Source of the DNA: an uncultured Saprospiraceae bacterium
Lineage (GTDB): Bacteria; Bacteroidota; Bacteroidia; Chitinophagales; Saprospiraceae
Assembly (NCBI GenBank): GCA_937951615.1
Contig: CALFBH010000093.1
Location: 1-36,720 of the forward strand
Reading direction: 5' to 3'
DNA length: 36,720 bases
Part shown: positions 16,060 to 23,816 of the stretch, one piece after another
Layout of the letters: every line of letters starts with the position of its first letter
How positions within the stretch are numbered: position 1 is the first letter of the stretch
The notes under the pieces: model-generated
Databases searched by the model: none
What the model was told of the DNA's origin: nothing
What the model saw: the letters and a program-made list of their open reading frames with translations, nothing else
Position numbers and translations under genes: made by a program

Positions 16060-18006
16060 ATGATAACCGTCTCCAATATATTTGTAAAATACAGCGACCG
16101 CGTTCTGCTGGATCACGTCAATTTCGTTATTGGCGAACGAGAGCGCGTGGGCTTAGTGGGAAAGAATGGAACGGGGAAATCAACCATCCTCAAAATTATC
16201 GCCAAGGATCAAAGCCCGGATAGTGGTAAAGTGACTTATCCTTCTGTTTACACGATGGGCTTTCTGCATCAGGAATTGGAATTGCCGCAGGGTAAAACGG
16301 TGATGAATGAAGCCCTGACTGCCTTTGACGAAATCAAAAAACTGGAAAAAAGACTGGAGGAAATCAATGTAGAACTGGAAACTCGGGAAGACTATGAATC
16401 CGATTCTTACGCCGATTTATTGCAGGAATTGTCGGATGGAACAGATCGTTTTTCGATTTTTGGCGGCTATAATATGGAATCGGAAGCCGAGCGGGTATTG
16501 AAAGGCTTGGGCTTCAAGACGACAGATATGGATCGGCAGACCAGCGAGTTCAGTGGCGGTTGGCAGATGCGGATTGAACTGGCAAAAATTATCCTGAAAC
16601 GTCCTGATTACCTCTTGCTGGATGAGCCGACCAATCACCTGGATATTGAATCTATTATCTGGTTGGAAAATATGCTAAAAACCTATGAAGGCACAGTGGT
16701 CGTCATTTCTCACGATAAAACTTTCCTCAACCACGTCACCAACCGAACCGTAGAAATTGAACTGTCGCAAATTTATGACTATAAAGCACCCTACTCGAAA
16801 TTTTTGGAGCTTCGCAAAGAACGGAGAGAACAGCAGGAAAAAGCGTTCTCCAACCAGCAGCGCGAAATTGCCCGTAAGGAAAGATTAATAGAGCGCTTTC
16901 GCGCAAAAAGTTCTAAAGCCAAATTTGCACAGTCCTTGATGAAGGAACTGGACAGAATGGATAAAATCGAACTGGACAACGAGGATGCTTCTGCGATGAA
17001 ATTGCGCTTCCTGCCTGCGCCACGCTCCGGTGAGCTTGTGGTAGATGCCAAAAAGATTGTCAAGCAATATGATAAATTATTGGTGCTGAATAAGGTCGGT
17101 TTTCAGTTGATAAGAAAAGAACGCGTTGCTTTTGTGGGTAGAAATGGTGAAGGGAAATCGACATTGAGCAAAATTATAGCGGGTGTGTTGGGTAGTACAG
17201 ATGGAGAGGTGACGCTCGGACATAATGTGCAGATTGCTTATTACGCACAAAACCAAGCAGAAAGCCTAGACGCAAAAATGACCCTGCTAGAATCCATGGA
17301 AGATGGCTGTCCCGATGAATTGCGGACGAAGCTACGGAGTATTCTGGGCGCATTTTTGTTCAGCGGAGAAGATGCAGAAAAGAAAGTATCCGTCTTGTCA
17401 GGGGGAGAACGGGCGCGACTGGCATTAGCTAAAATGCTACTGCGCCCAGCAAATTTGCTGATTCTTGATGAGCCGACCAATCACTTGGATATTATTTCAA
17501 AAGACATTCTTAAGAAGTCGATTCAGGCTTATGATGGAGCTTTGATTGTCGTCTCGCACGACAGGGATTTTCTGGAAGGACTGACAGAGAGAACCATAGA
17601 ATTTCGTGATCAGCAGCTTCACGAATACCTTGGAGATGTCCAATATTTTCTGGAAAAACGTGAAGTGGATAATTTTAGAGATGTGAGTCTGGGCAAAAAT
17701 GCAGGAACAGATAAAGCGAAGAAGCAGGAAGTGGTAGTGGCGAAAGTAGAACTGACGCCCGAAGAAAAAAAAGTAAAAGAAAAGCAAAGCCGTGAGCTAA
17801 AACGGGAAGTTCATAATGCAGAGCGAAAAGTAGAAAGACTGGAAAAAGACATCGAAGCTCATGAGCGCGAAATGGCAGAGCCTGGTTTTTATGAAAGCGA
17901 TCATTCTGCTAAGACTTTGGAAGCCTACCAAAAGGCGAAAGAAGATTTGGAAGTTGCAATGGAAGTGTGGGAGCAAAAGCAAGAAGAACTAGATAGTTTG
18001 TCGTAA
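16060..18006 (+). CDS. ABC-F family ATP-binding protein (Uup/YdiF-like)
   Basis: 648 residues, with two ABC ATPase domains and no membrane part. First domain: Walker A GKNGTGKST (34-42), signature SGGWQ (165-169), Walker B LLLDEP (185-190). Basic linker (about 200-310). Second domain: Walker A GRNGEGKST (360-368), signature SGGER (447-451), Walker B LILDEP (467-472). The tail (about 560-648) is Lys/Glu-rich coiled coil, as in Uup-type proteins. ABC-F proteins act on the ribosome, mostly relieving stalled or badly placed peptidyl-tRNA; some protect against antibiotics, but the housekeeping Uup-like tail argues against a dedicated resistance factor. The leader is a long inverted word repeat plus hairpin, which suggests control at translation. 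Confidence 0.93.
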   Translation: MITVSNIFVKYSDRVLLDHVNFVIGERERVGLVGKNGTGKSTILKIIAKDQSPDSGKVTYPSVYTMGFLHQELELPQGKTVMNEALTAFDEIKKLEKRLEEINVELETREDYESDSYADLLQELSDGTDRFSIFGGYNMESEAERVLKGLGFKTTDMDRQTSEFSGGWQMRIELAKIILKRPDYLLLDEPTNHLDIESIIWLENMLKTYEGTVVVISHDKTFLNHVTNRTVEIELSQIYDYKAPYSKFLELRKERREQQEKAFSNQQREIARKERLIERFRAKSSKAKFAQSLMKELDRMDKIELDNEDASAMKLRFLPAPRSGELVVDAKKIVKQYDKLLVLNKVGFQLIRKERVAFVGRNGEGKSTLSKIIAGVLGSTDGEVTLGHNVQIAYYAQNQAESLDAKMTLLESMEDGCPDELRTKLRSILGAFLFSGEDAEKKVSVLSGGERARLALAKMLLRPANLLILDEPTNHLDIISKDILKKSIQAYDGALIVVSHDRDFLEGLTERTIEFRDQQLHEYLGDVQYFLEKREVDNFRDVSLGKNAGTDKAKKQEVVVAKVELTPEEKKVKEKQSRELKREVHNAERKVERLEKDIEAHEREMAEPGFYESDHSAKTLEAYQKAKEDLEVAMEVWEQKQEELDSLS

Positions 18007-18026
18007 TAAAGAAGTGGATTTCAACT

Positions 18027-18066
18027 CCCTTCCTTTTGTAAGGGATTCCGATAATTATCGGAAGGG
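18027..18066. other. Palindrome TTCCGATAATTATCGGAA and overlapping hairpin after ABC-F gene
   Basis: TTCCGATAATTATCGGAA (18046-18063) is a perfect 18-bp palindrome. CCCTTCC (18027-18033) can also pair with GGAAGGG (18060-18066), so two mutually exclusive structures share the GGAA arm. There is no T-tract, so a terminator is uncertain. It may be an interspersed palindrome or an operator for hutH. Confidence 0.5.
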
Positions 18067-18115
18067 GATGGGTTAAGCTAAAGTGCAAAAATATGGGTAA
18101 TCGCAAGGATTTCAA

Positions 18116-18166
18116 CCCAGTTCCCAATACCCCAATTACCAATACCCCAGTTACCAATTACCAATA
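18116..18166 (+). repeat. Direct period-7/8 word repeat (ACCAATT / CCCAGTT) in hutH leader
   Basis: Seven units of 7, 8, 7, 8, 7, 7 and 7 nt follow without gaps: CCCAGTT, CCCAATAC, CCCAATT, ACCAATAC, CCCAGTT, ACCAATT, ACCAATA. The array ends 6 bp before the ATG at 18173. No opposed arm is present. The same word family is found before miaE, 14 kb away. Confidence 0.82.
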
Positions 18167-18172
18167 AAGAAA

Positions 18173-19723
18173 ATGTTCAACTACGGAATAGACAAGCTGA
18201 CAACAGGCAAAGCCCTCCAAATACTGCAAGGAGAATTGAAGGCTGAAGTCAATGCGGAAACCAGAAAAAAAGTAGAGGCTTGTCATGAAGAAGTCTTGGC
18301 AATTGCAAGCCAGGACAAAGCAGTGTATGGGATCAATACAGGTTTTGGACCTTTGTGCAATACCAAAATCAGCAAAGACAAAACCAGTGAATTGCAGCGT
18401 AAATTGCTCCTAAGTCACAGCGTTGGCGTTGGGAAGCCTATCGCGAAAGAAATTGCCAAGTTGATGATGATTCTGAAAGTCCATTCTTTATCGAAAGGCT
18501 ATTCAGGTATTTCCATGCAGGTCATCGAACGGATTTTATGGCACATCGAACAAGACATTATTCCTATAGTACCAGAACAAGGTTCAGTGGGAGCATCAGG
18601 TGATTTAGCACCACTAGCACATTTGTTTCTGCCCTTGCTTGGTGAAGGTAAAGTGCAGTATAAAAACGAGATTAGACCTACCGCCGAAGTGCTTAGCGAA
18701 TTAAATATCCAGCCGCTCGACTTGCATCCAAAAGCAGGACTTGCGCTGATCAACGGCACACAATTCATAGCCGCCCACGCTGTGATGGTGGTCGATAAAT
18801 TATATAGTTGTCTGGCTCATGCTGATATGATCGCTGCGCTGATGATTGAAGGACTCATGGCTGCACAAACGCCATTTCATCCTGATTTACATCAAACCCG
18901 TCCATTTAAAAGTAATATCCACGTTGCGCATCGCATCAACCATTTTCTTAAAGATTCGGCGATTATGGAATCACATAGAGACTGTGATAGAGTGCAAGAC
19001 CCTTACTCCCTGCGCTGTGTTCCGCAGGTACATGGAGCTTCCCGAAATGCCTGGTTGCACCTCAAAGAAGCAGTAGAAGTAGAACTCAATTCGGTCACTG
19101 ATAATCCAATTGTTTTTTCAAGAGATTTTACAATTAGCGGGGGTAATTTTCATGGACAGCCACTTGCCTTGCCACTGGATTATGCCAGCCTTGCGGCAGC
19201 AGAACTGGGCAATATTTCTGACCGTCGTTCTTATCTGTCCTTAGAAGGAAAAACGGAGAATACGCCCAAATTGCTCATGAAAGAAACGGGTGTCAATTCA
19301 GGTTTTATGATTGTCCAATACACAGCCGCAGCTTTGGTTAGTGAAAATAAGGGTTTGTGTTTTCCGTCGAGTGCAGATAGTATTCCGACCTCTTTGGGAC
19401 AAGAAGATCATGTGAGCATGGGCTCAATAGGCAGCAGAAAAGCCTTGCAGATTTGTGGGAATGTAGTTAAGATATTGGCGATAGAAATGCTGTGTGCAGC
19501 TCAAGCTTTTGATTTTAGAAAACCTTTGAAATCTAGCCCTGTTTTGGAAGAAGTTCATGCTTGCATTCGCCAAAAAATTAGCCATGCAACGGAAGACCGA
19601 ATTTTTGGGGAGGACATTGAACAAGCCATTCAACTGATAGACAGTAAAGCATTGATACAAATTTCCCGAAAGGAAAAATATACCTCGAAAAGTGTTTATG
19701 ATGATTTATTTGAAACTTACTGA
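18173..19723 (+). CDS. hutH: Histidine ammonia-lyase
   Basis: 516 residues, the usual family length. It removes ammonia from L-histidine to give urocanate, the first step of histidine degradation. The MIO cofactor triad Ala141-Ser142-Gly143 is in GSVGASGDLAPL; the catalytic Tyr52 lies in VYGINTGFGPL, and the SHSVG motif is at 81-85. The late SADSIPTSLGQEDHVSMGS motif is also typical. The tail after about 440 follows the normal family pattern. hutU follows after 81 bp, itself filled by an inverted repeat that begins inside this gene's stop codon. hutI and hutG are not in the window. Confidence 0.95.
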   Translation: MFNYGIDKLTTGKALQILQGELKAEVNAETRKKVEACHEEVLAIASQDKAVYGINTGFGPLCNTKISKDKTSELQRKLLLSHSVGVGKPIAKEIAKLMMILKVHSLSKGYSGISMQVIERILWHIEQDIIPIVPEQGSVGASGDLAPLAHLFLPLLGEGKVQYKNEIRPTAEVLSELNIQPLDLHPKAGLALINGTQFIAAHAVMVVDKLYSCLAHADMIAALMIEGLMAAQTPFHPDLHQTRPFKSNIHVAHRINHFLKDSAIMESHRDCDRVQDPYSLRCVPQVHGASRNAWLHLKEAVEVELNSVTDNPIVFSRDFTISGGNFHGQPLALPLDYASLAAAELGNISDRRSYLSLEGKTENTPKLLMKETGVNSGFMIVQYTAAALVSENKGLCFPSSADSIPTSLGQEDHVSMGSIGSRKALQICGNVVKILAIEMLCAAQAFDFRKPLKSSPVLEEVHACIRQKISHATEDRIFGEDIEQAIQLIDSKALIQISRKEKYTSKSVYDDLFETY

Positions 19724-19798
19724 GTTGATTGAGTAATTGAGTTGATTAAGTAATTAAGTGTACAACTCAATATCTCAATCAACTCAATCAACTCAATA
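19722..19798. repeat. Inverted period-8/9 word repeat (GAGTTGATT) in hutH-hutU gap
   Basis: Units GAGTTGATT, GAGTAATT, GAGTTGATT, AAGTAATT, AAGTGTAC (9, 8, 9, 8, 8 nt; 19722-19763), then the reversed units AACTCAAT, ATCTCAATC, AACTCAATC, AACTCAATA (19764-19798). The first unit overlaps the hutH TGA, and the last ends 6 bp before the hutU ATG. It can form one long imperfect hairpin between the two genes of the pathway. Confidence 0.85.
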
Positions 19799-19804
19799 CA
19801 CAAA

Positions 19805-21820
19805 ATGACAGCAACGGACACAAAATTCAGCACCCAAATCCTACAAGGCATACCGACTGAGCTACCCGCTCAAAAAGCTTACCCGACAGATGCCAATCGC
19901 GCACCACGACGGAAAGATATTTTATCAGTAGAAGAAAAAAAGTTGGCGATTCGCAATGCGTTGCGCTATTTTCCCAAAGCCTGGCATCGGGAATTAGCAG
20001 TAGAATTTGCTGAAGAACTAAGGGACTATGGACGTATTTATATGTATCGTTTCAAACCCGATTATGCCATACATGCCCGCCCAATAGATGAGTATCCAGC
20101 AAAGACGAAGCAAGCTGCAGCTATTATGCTGATGATACAAAATAACCTAGACCCACGTGTAGCACAGCATCCTGAAGAATTGATTACTTATGGTGGAAAT
20201 GGAGCAGTTTTTCAAAATTGGGCACAGTATGTATTGACGATGTACTACCTAGCTATAATGACAGAGGAGCAAACGCTTCATATTTATTCCGGGCATCCGA
20301 TGGGCTTGTTTCCATCTTCAAAAGACGCGCCGCGTGTAGTCGTTACCAATGGCATGATGATTCCCAATTACTCCAAACCAGATGACTGGGAGAAATATAA
20401 TGCACTCGGTGTGACGCAGTATGGACAAATGACCGCAGGTTCTTATATGTACATTGGACCGCAAGGTATCGTACATGGAACGACGATTACAGTCATGAAT
20501 GCTTTCCGCAAAATATTAAAAAAAGAAGAACCCGTTGCCGGGAAAATTTTCCTGACTGCTGGATTGGGCGGCATGAGTGGTGCGCAGCCCAAAGCAGGAA
20601 ATATTGCAGGTTGCATCACGGTGTGTGCGGAAGTCAATACAAAGGCTGCTGCAAAAAGACACGAGCAGGGCTGGGTAGATGTACTGATAGATAATCTGGA
20701 TGATTTGGTGAGTCGGGTAAAAGCAGCGCAGGCAAATCAGGAAGTCGTTTCCATTGCTTATCAAGGCAATATAGTGGACGTATGGGAACGGTTTTATGAG
20801 GAGAATATATTCATCCATGTCGGCTCCGACCAAACTTCTCTGCACAATCCCTGGTCTGGTGGTTATTATCCGATTGGGCTGAGCTATGAAGCTTCTAATC
20901 AATTGCTGCGCGACGAGCCAGAAACCTTTAAGGCAAAAGTTCAGGATACACTAAGGCGTCATGCAGATGCGGTCAATAAACACACGGCAAGAGGGACTTA
21001 TTTTTTCGATTATGGCAATGCGTTTCTACTAGAATCCTCACGTGCAGGAGCAGATATAATGGCAGAAAATAACATTGATTTCAAATATCCATCTTATGTG
21101 CAGGATATTTTGGGTCCAATGTGCTTCGATTATGGTTTTGGTCCATTTCGCTGGGTCTGTGCTTCTGGCAATCCAATAGATTTGCAAAAAACAGATGAGA
21201 TAGCCGCAAGAGTTTTGGAAGAAATAAAAGCGACTGCACCAGAAGAAATTCAGCTTCAAATGCAGGACAATATTACCTGGATTAAAGATGCCGGCAAGCA
21301 TCAACTGGTTGTCGGTTCACAAGCCAGAATCCTATATGCCGATGCCGAAGGACGAATGAAAATTGCGACTGCGTTTAATAAAGCCATTGCTTCTGGGGAA
21401 CTTTCTGCACCAGTCATATTAGGCAGAGACCACCATGATGTGAGTGGAACAGATTCTCCTTATCGGGAAACGAGCAACATCAACGATGGCAGCAAATTCA
21501 CAGCCGATATGGCAATTCATAATGTTATAGGTGATAGCTTTCGCGGGGCAACTTGGGTCTCCATCCACAACGGCGGCGGTGTTGGTTGGGGCGAAGTCAT
21601 CAATGGTGGTTTTGGTATGCTATTGGATGGCTCGGCAGCAGCAGAAAAGCGACTGAAAAACATGTTGTTTTACGATGTCAATAATGGGATAGCCAGAAGA
21701 AGCTGGGCTAGAAATGAGGAAGCCTTATTTGCGATTAAAAGAGAAATGGAACGCACGCCAAACCTGAAAGTTACTTTGCCGAATTTGGTGGAGGATGATA
21801 TTTTGGAGGATTTGGTTTGA
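19805..21820 (+). CDS. hutU: Urocanate hydratase (long form)
   Basis: 671 residues. It converts urocanate to imidazolone propionate using tightly bound NAD+. Visible: YGGNGAVFQNWAQY (129-142), the NAD-binding GLGGMSGAQPKAG (253-265), YQGNIVDVWERF, GSDQTSLHNPWSGGYYPIG, ILGRDHHDVSGTDSPYRET and the final WVSIHNGGGVGWGEVINGG. It is about 115 residues longer than the classic 555-aa bacterial enzyme, with a longer N-terminal part and an insert before the C-terminal motifs; I believe this long form is usual in Bacteroidota. Probably co-transcribed with hutH. Confidence 0.95.
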   Translation: MTATDTKFSTQILQGIPTELPAQKAYPTDANRAPRRKDILSVEEKKLAIRNALRYFPKAWHRELAVEFAEELRDYGRIYMYRFKPDYAIHARPIDEYPAKTKQAAAIMLMIQNNLDPRVAQHPEELITYGGNGAVFQNWAQYVLTMYYLAIMTEEQTLHIYSGHPMGLFPSSKDAPRVVVTNGMMIPNYSKPDDWEKYNALGVTQYGQMTAGSYMYIGPQGIVHGTTITVMNAFRKILKKEEPVAGKIFLTAGLGGMSGAQPKAGNIAGCITVCAEVNTKAAAKRHEQGWVDVLIDNLDDLVSRVKAAQANQEVVSIAYQGNIVDVWERFYEENIFIHVGSDQTSLHNPWSGGYYPIGLSYEASNQLLRDEPETFKAKVQDTLRRHADAVNKHTARGTYFFDYGNAFLLESSRAGADIMAENNIDFKYPSYVQDILGPMCFDYGFGPFRWVCASGNPIDLQKTDEIAARVLEEIKATAPEEIQLQMQDNITWIKDAGKHQLVVGSQARILYADAEGRMKIATAFNKAIASGELSAPVILGRDHHDVSGTDSPYRETSNINDGSKFTADMAIHNVIGDSFRGATWVSIHNGGGVGWGEVINGGFGMLLDGSAAAEKRLKNMLFYDVNNGIARRSWARNEEALFAIKREMERTPNLKVTLPNLVEDDILEDLV

Positions 21821-21822
21821 TC

Positions 21823-21851
21823 GCAAAAAGCTGAATTTGTCGATTTTTTGC
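21823..21851 (+). terminator. Possible weak terminator after hutU
   Basis: GCAAAAA (21823-21829) can pair with TTTTTGC (21845-21851) across a 15-nt loop. The stem is AT-rich and the T-run is within the stem, so termination would be weak. Confidence 0.3.
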
Positions 21852-21853
21852 TT

Positions 21854-21861
21854 TATATTTG
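21854..21861 (+). promoter_or_regulatory. TAnnTTTG promoter box for the RloA/RloB module (TATATTTG)
   Basis: Exact -7 consensus, 31 bp before the ATG at 21893. It gives the defence module its own promoter, separate from hut. Confidence 0.55.
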
Positions 21862-21892
21862 TAATTGACTTACAAATTAAGGTTAAAAAATC

Positions 21893-23131
21893 ATGATAAT
21901 TAACTTTTCTGTTCAAAATTTTGGTTGTATAAAAGACAAGGTAACGCTGTCTTTCGAGGCATCTTCTTCGGATGAGTTGGAAGATTATTACATCGTTGAA
22001 CCTAAGCCTGGTTTGCGCTTATTGAAGTTGGGCTTGATATACGGGGCGAATGCTTCGGGGAAGACTACGGTGTTGAAGGCTTTGGGTTTTTTAAGAGATA
22101 TGGTTTTGGAATCACTTGATGATAAAACTGAGATATTTGATTTTAAACCTTATTTGTTTGATGAAAAAACACCTAACGAAAATACTTTTATTACCTTAGA
22201 ATTTATACAAAATCAGGTTAAATATCTCTATGAAGTTGAATTTAATAAACAGGCAGTTATTAATGAAAGATTATATTTTTATCAGCCGAATAAAGCTTTG
22301 GTTTATAATAGAGAAACAAATGTTAAAAAACAATTGAGTGAAATAGAGTTTGGTAGTAAAGTTAAAATTAATAAAAACCATAAAGTTGTTCTGGAGGCAA
22401 ATACACTTTGGAATAATACAGTTCTTGGAGGGTATCTAAAAACTAATGTAGAATCAGATATATTACGTGAGGTTATTGATTGGTTTGACAGTAAATTGGA
22501 TATCCTTTTAGAACCTACTAATGATATAAATCATTGGACTACCAATAGAATAATAGATAAGCCTATTAGCAAGAAAAATATTCTACAGTTTTTGAAAAAA
22601 GCCGATTTCAATATCAAAAATGTTAGTATTAAAACTGTTGAAGGCTGGTTCGGCGATCATCACGAGGTCGTTTTTTATCATGAAATAACAGCTAAAAAAG
22701 AAGCCGGTTATGCGCTTTCTTATGAAGAAGAATCGCAAGGAACTCAACGTTATTATCAATTTAGTGGTTTGTTAGACGAGATGATTAGTGAAGAAAAAAT
22801 ACAGCCCATTGACGAACTTGCATCCTCTCTACACCCAGACTTACTAAAACACTTCCTACTCACATTCCTAGTCAATTCCAAAAAATCCCAGCTCATCGCC
22901 ACCACACATTATCGCGAATTATTAATGGAAAAAGACATTTTCAGAAATGATGTCATTTGGTTTACAGAAAAGAAAGAAGACGGCGGTACAGATTTATTTT
23001 CACTAGCAGATTTTGATTCTTCTGTGATACGGAATACAAGTTCGATATACAATGCCTATAAGGTAGGAAAACTAGGTGCTGTTCCCAATTTAAAGGATTA
23101 TTACATAGAATTGGAAGATGCCGAGACCTAA
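21893..23131 (+). CDS. AAA15-family ATPase, RloA / AbiLi-like defence protein
   Basis: 412 residues, OLD/RecF-like ABC-type ATPase. The start MIINFSVQNFGCIKD is the usual first strand of the family. Walker A is YGANASGKTT (50-59), the signature-like SQGTQR is at 281-286, Walker B IDELASSLHP at 306-315 (Asp307, Glu308), and the His-switch is ATTHYRELL (336-344). The residues before Asp307 (IQPI) are less hydrophobic than usual. The stop overlaps the RloB gene by 14 nt, so translation is coupled. RloA with RloB matches the lactococcal AbiL pair, a phage abortive-infection system, in which the ATPase is thought to control the nuclease-like partner. The trigger is unknown. Confidence 0.88.
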   Translation: MIINFSVQNFGCIKDKVTLSFEASSSDELEDYYIVEPKPGLRLLKLGLIYGANASGKTTVLKALGFLRDMVLESLDDKTEIFDFKPYLFDEKTPNENTFITLEFIQNQVKYLYEVEFNKQAVINERLYFYQPNKALVYNRETNVKKQLSEIEFGSKVKINKNHKVVLEANTLWNNTVLGGYLKTNVESDILREVIDWFDSKLDILLEPTNDINHWTTNRIIDKPISKKNILQFLKKADFNIKNVSIKTVEGWFGDHHEVVFYHEITAKKEAGYALSYEEESQGTQRYYQFSGLLDEMISEEKIQPIDELASSLHPDLLKHFLLTFLVNSKKSQLIATTHYRELLMEKDIFRNDVIWFTEKKEDGGTDLFSLADFDSSVIRNTSSIYNAYKVGKLGAVPNLKDYYIELEDAET

Positions 23132-23744
23132 GAGACATAGAAAAGGCAGAGGGAGGAAAGTCTATTCTATCATAGTAGATGGAGAGACAGAGAAATGGTA
23201 TTTCGACATGATGAAAAAGCATGAAGACCTACCAAGAATTGACGTCAAGCCAGAACTTCCAAAAAAGAAACGATTAGAAGATCAGTATGATGCTGTAGTT
23301 GAGAACGCCAAAAACTATGATAGGGTGATATGGTTGGTGGATTTTGACAATATTATAAAAGAAAGTAAAGAAACAACGAAAGGGCAGGCTTCTAAGATTG
23401 AAGAATTTAGAAAATACTGTGAACGATTGAAAGCATACGAAAATGTGTCAGTGTTGGTCAATACGCCTTGTATGGAATTTTGGTACTTACTTCATTTTGA
23501 GACAACAGGGAAATATTATGCAAAATGTGAAAGTGCCGAAAAAGCACTAAAAAAATCCCATTTGAAAGATTACGAAAAAACACAGAAGTACTACAAAAAA
23601 AGGAACAAGGATATTTATGAAAAATTAAAACCAGAACAGAGCGAAGCCATAAAAAATGCCAAGCAACTTGGCGATTTTAATTTTAAAAATCCCGAATCAG
23701 CGAAAGCTGAAATCTTCAAGGTTTTTGATATTATAAAAGAGTAA
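23118..23744 (+). CDS. RloB family protein, AbiLii-like putative TOPRIM nuclease
   Basis: 208 residues. The N-terminus is strongly basic (MPRPKRHRKGRGRK), followed by the strand YSIIVDGETEKWYFD (16-30), which has the acidic site expected for a TOPRIM-like fold (Glu23). IWLVDFDN (71-78) gives the DxD pair Asp75/Asp77, and VNTPCMEFWYLLHF (114-127) is the hallmark segment of RloB (PF13707). The C-terminal third is Lys-rich and helical. It starts inside the end of the ATPase gene. By analogy with OLD-type and PARIS systems the toxic effector would be this protein, released or activated by the ATPase on infection; that is inference. Nothing in the sequence shows what it cuts. Confidence 0.85.
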   Translation: MPRPKRHRKGRGRKVYSIIVDGETEKWYFDMMKKHEDLPRIDVKPELPKKKRLEDQYDAVVENAKNYDRVIWLVDFDNIIKESKETTKGQASKIEEFRKYCERLKAYENVSVLVNTPCMEFWYLLHFETTGKYYAKCESAEKALKKSHLKDYEKTQKYYKKRNKDIYEKLKPEQSEAIKNAKQLGDFNFKNPESAKAEIFKVFDIIKE

Positions 23745-23773
23745 AAACCACAAAAAATCCCCACCCAATTCCG

Positions 23774-23781
23774 TACCTTTG
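23774..23781 (+). promoter_or_regulatory. TAnnTTTG promoter box for gap (TACCTTTG)
   Basis: TACCTTTG followed by CGCC is the most typical -7 box of the window, 35 bp before the ATG at 23817. No clear -33 TTG is visible. Confidence 0.65.
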
Positions 23782-23816
23782 CGCCCATTACAAACAAATA
23801 ATCGGAGCAAAGAGCC

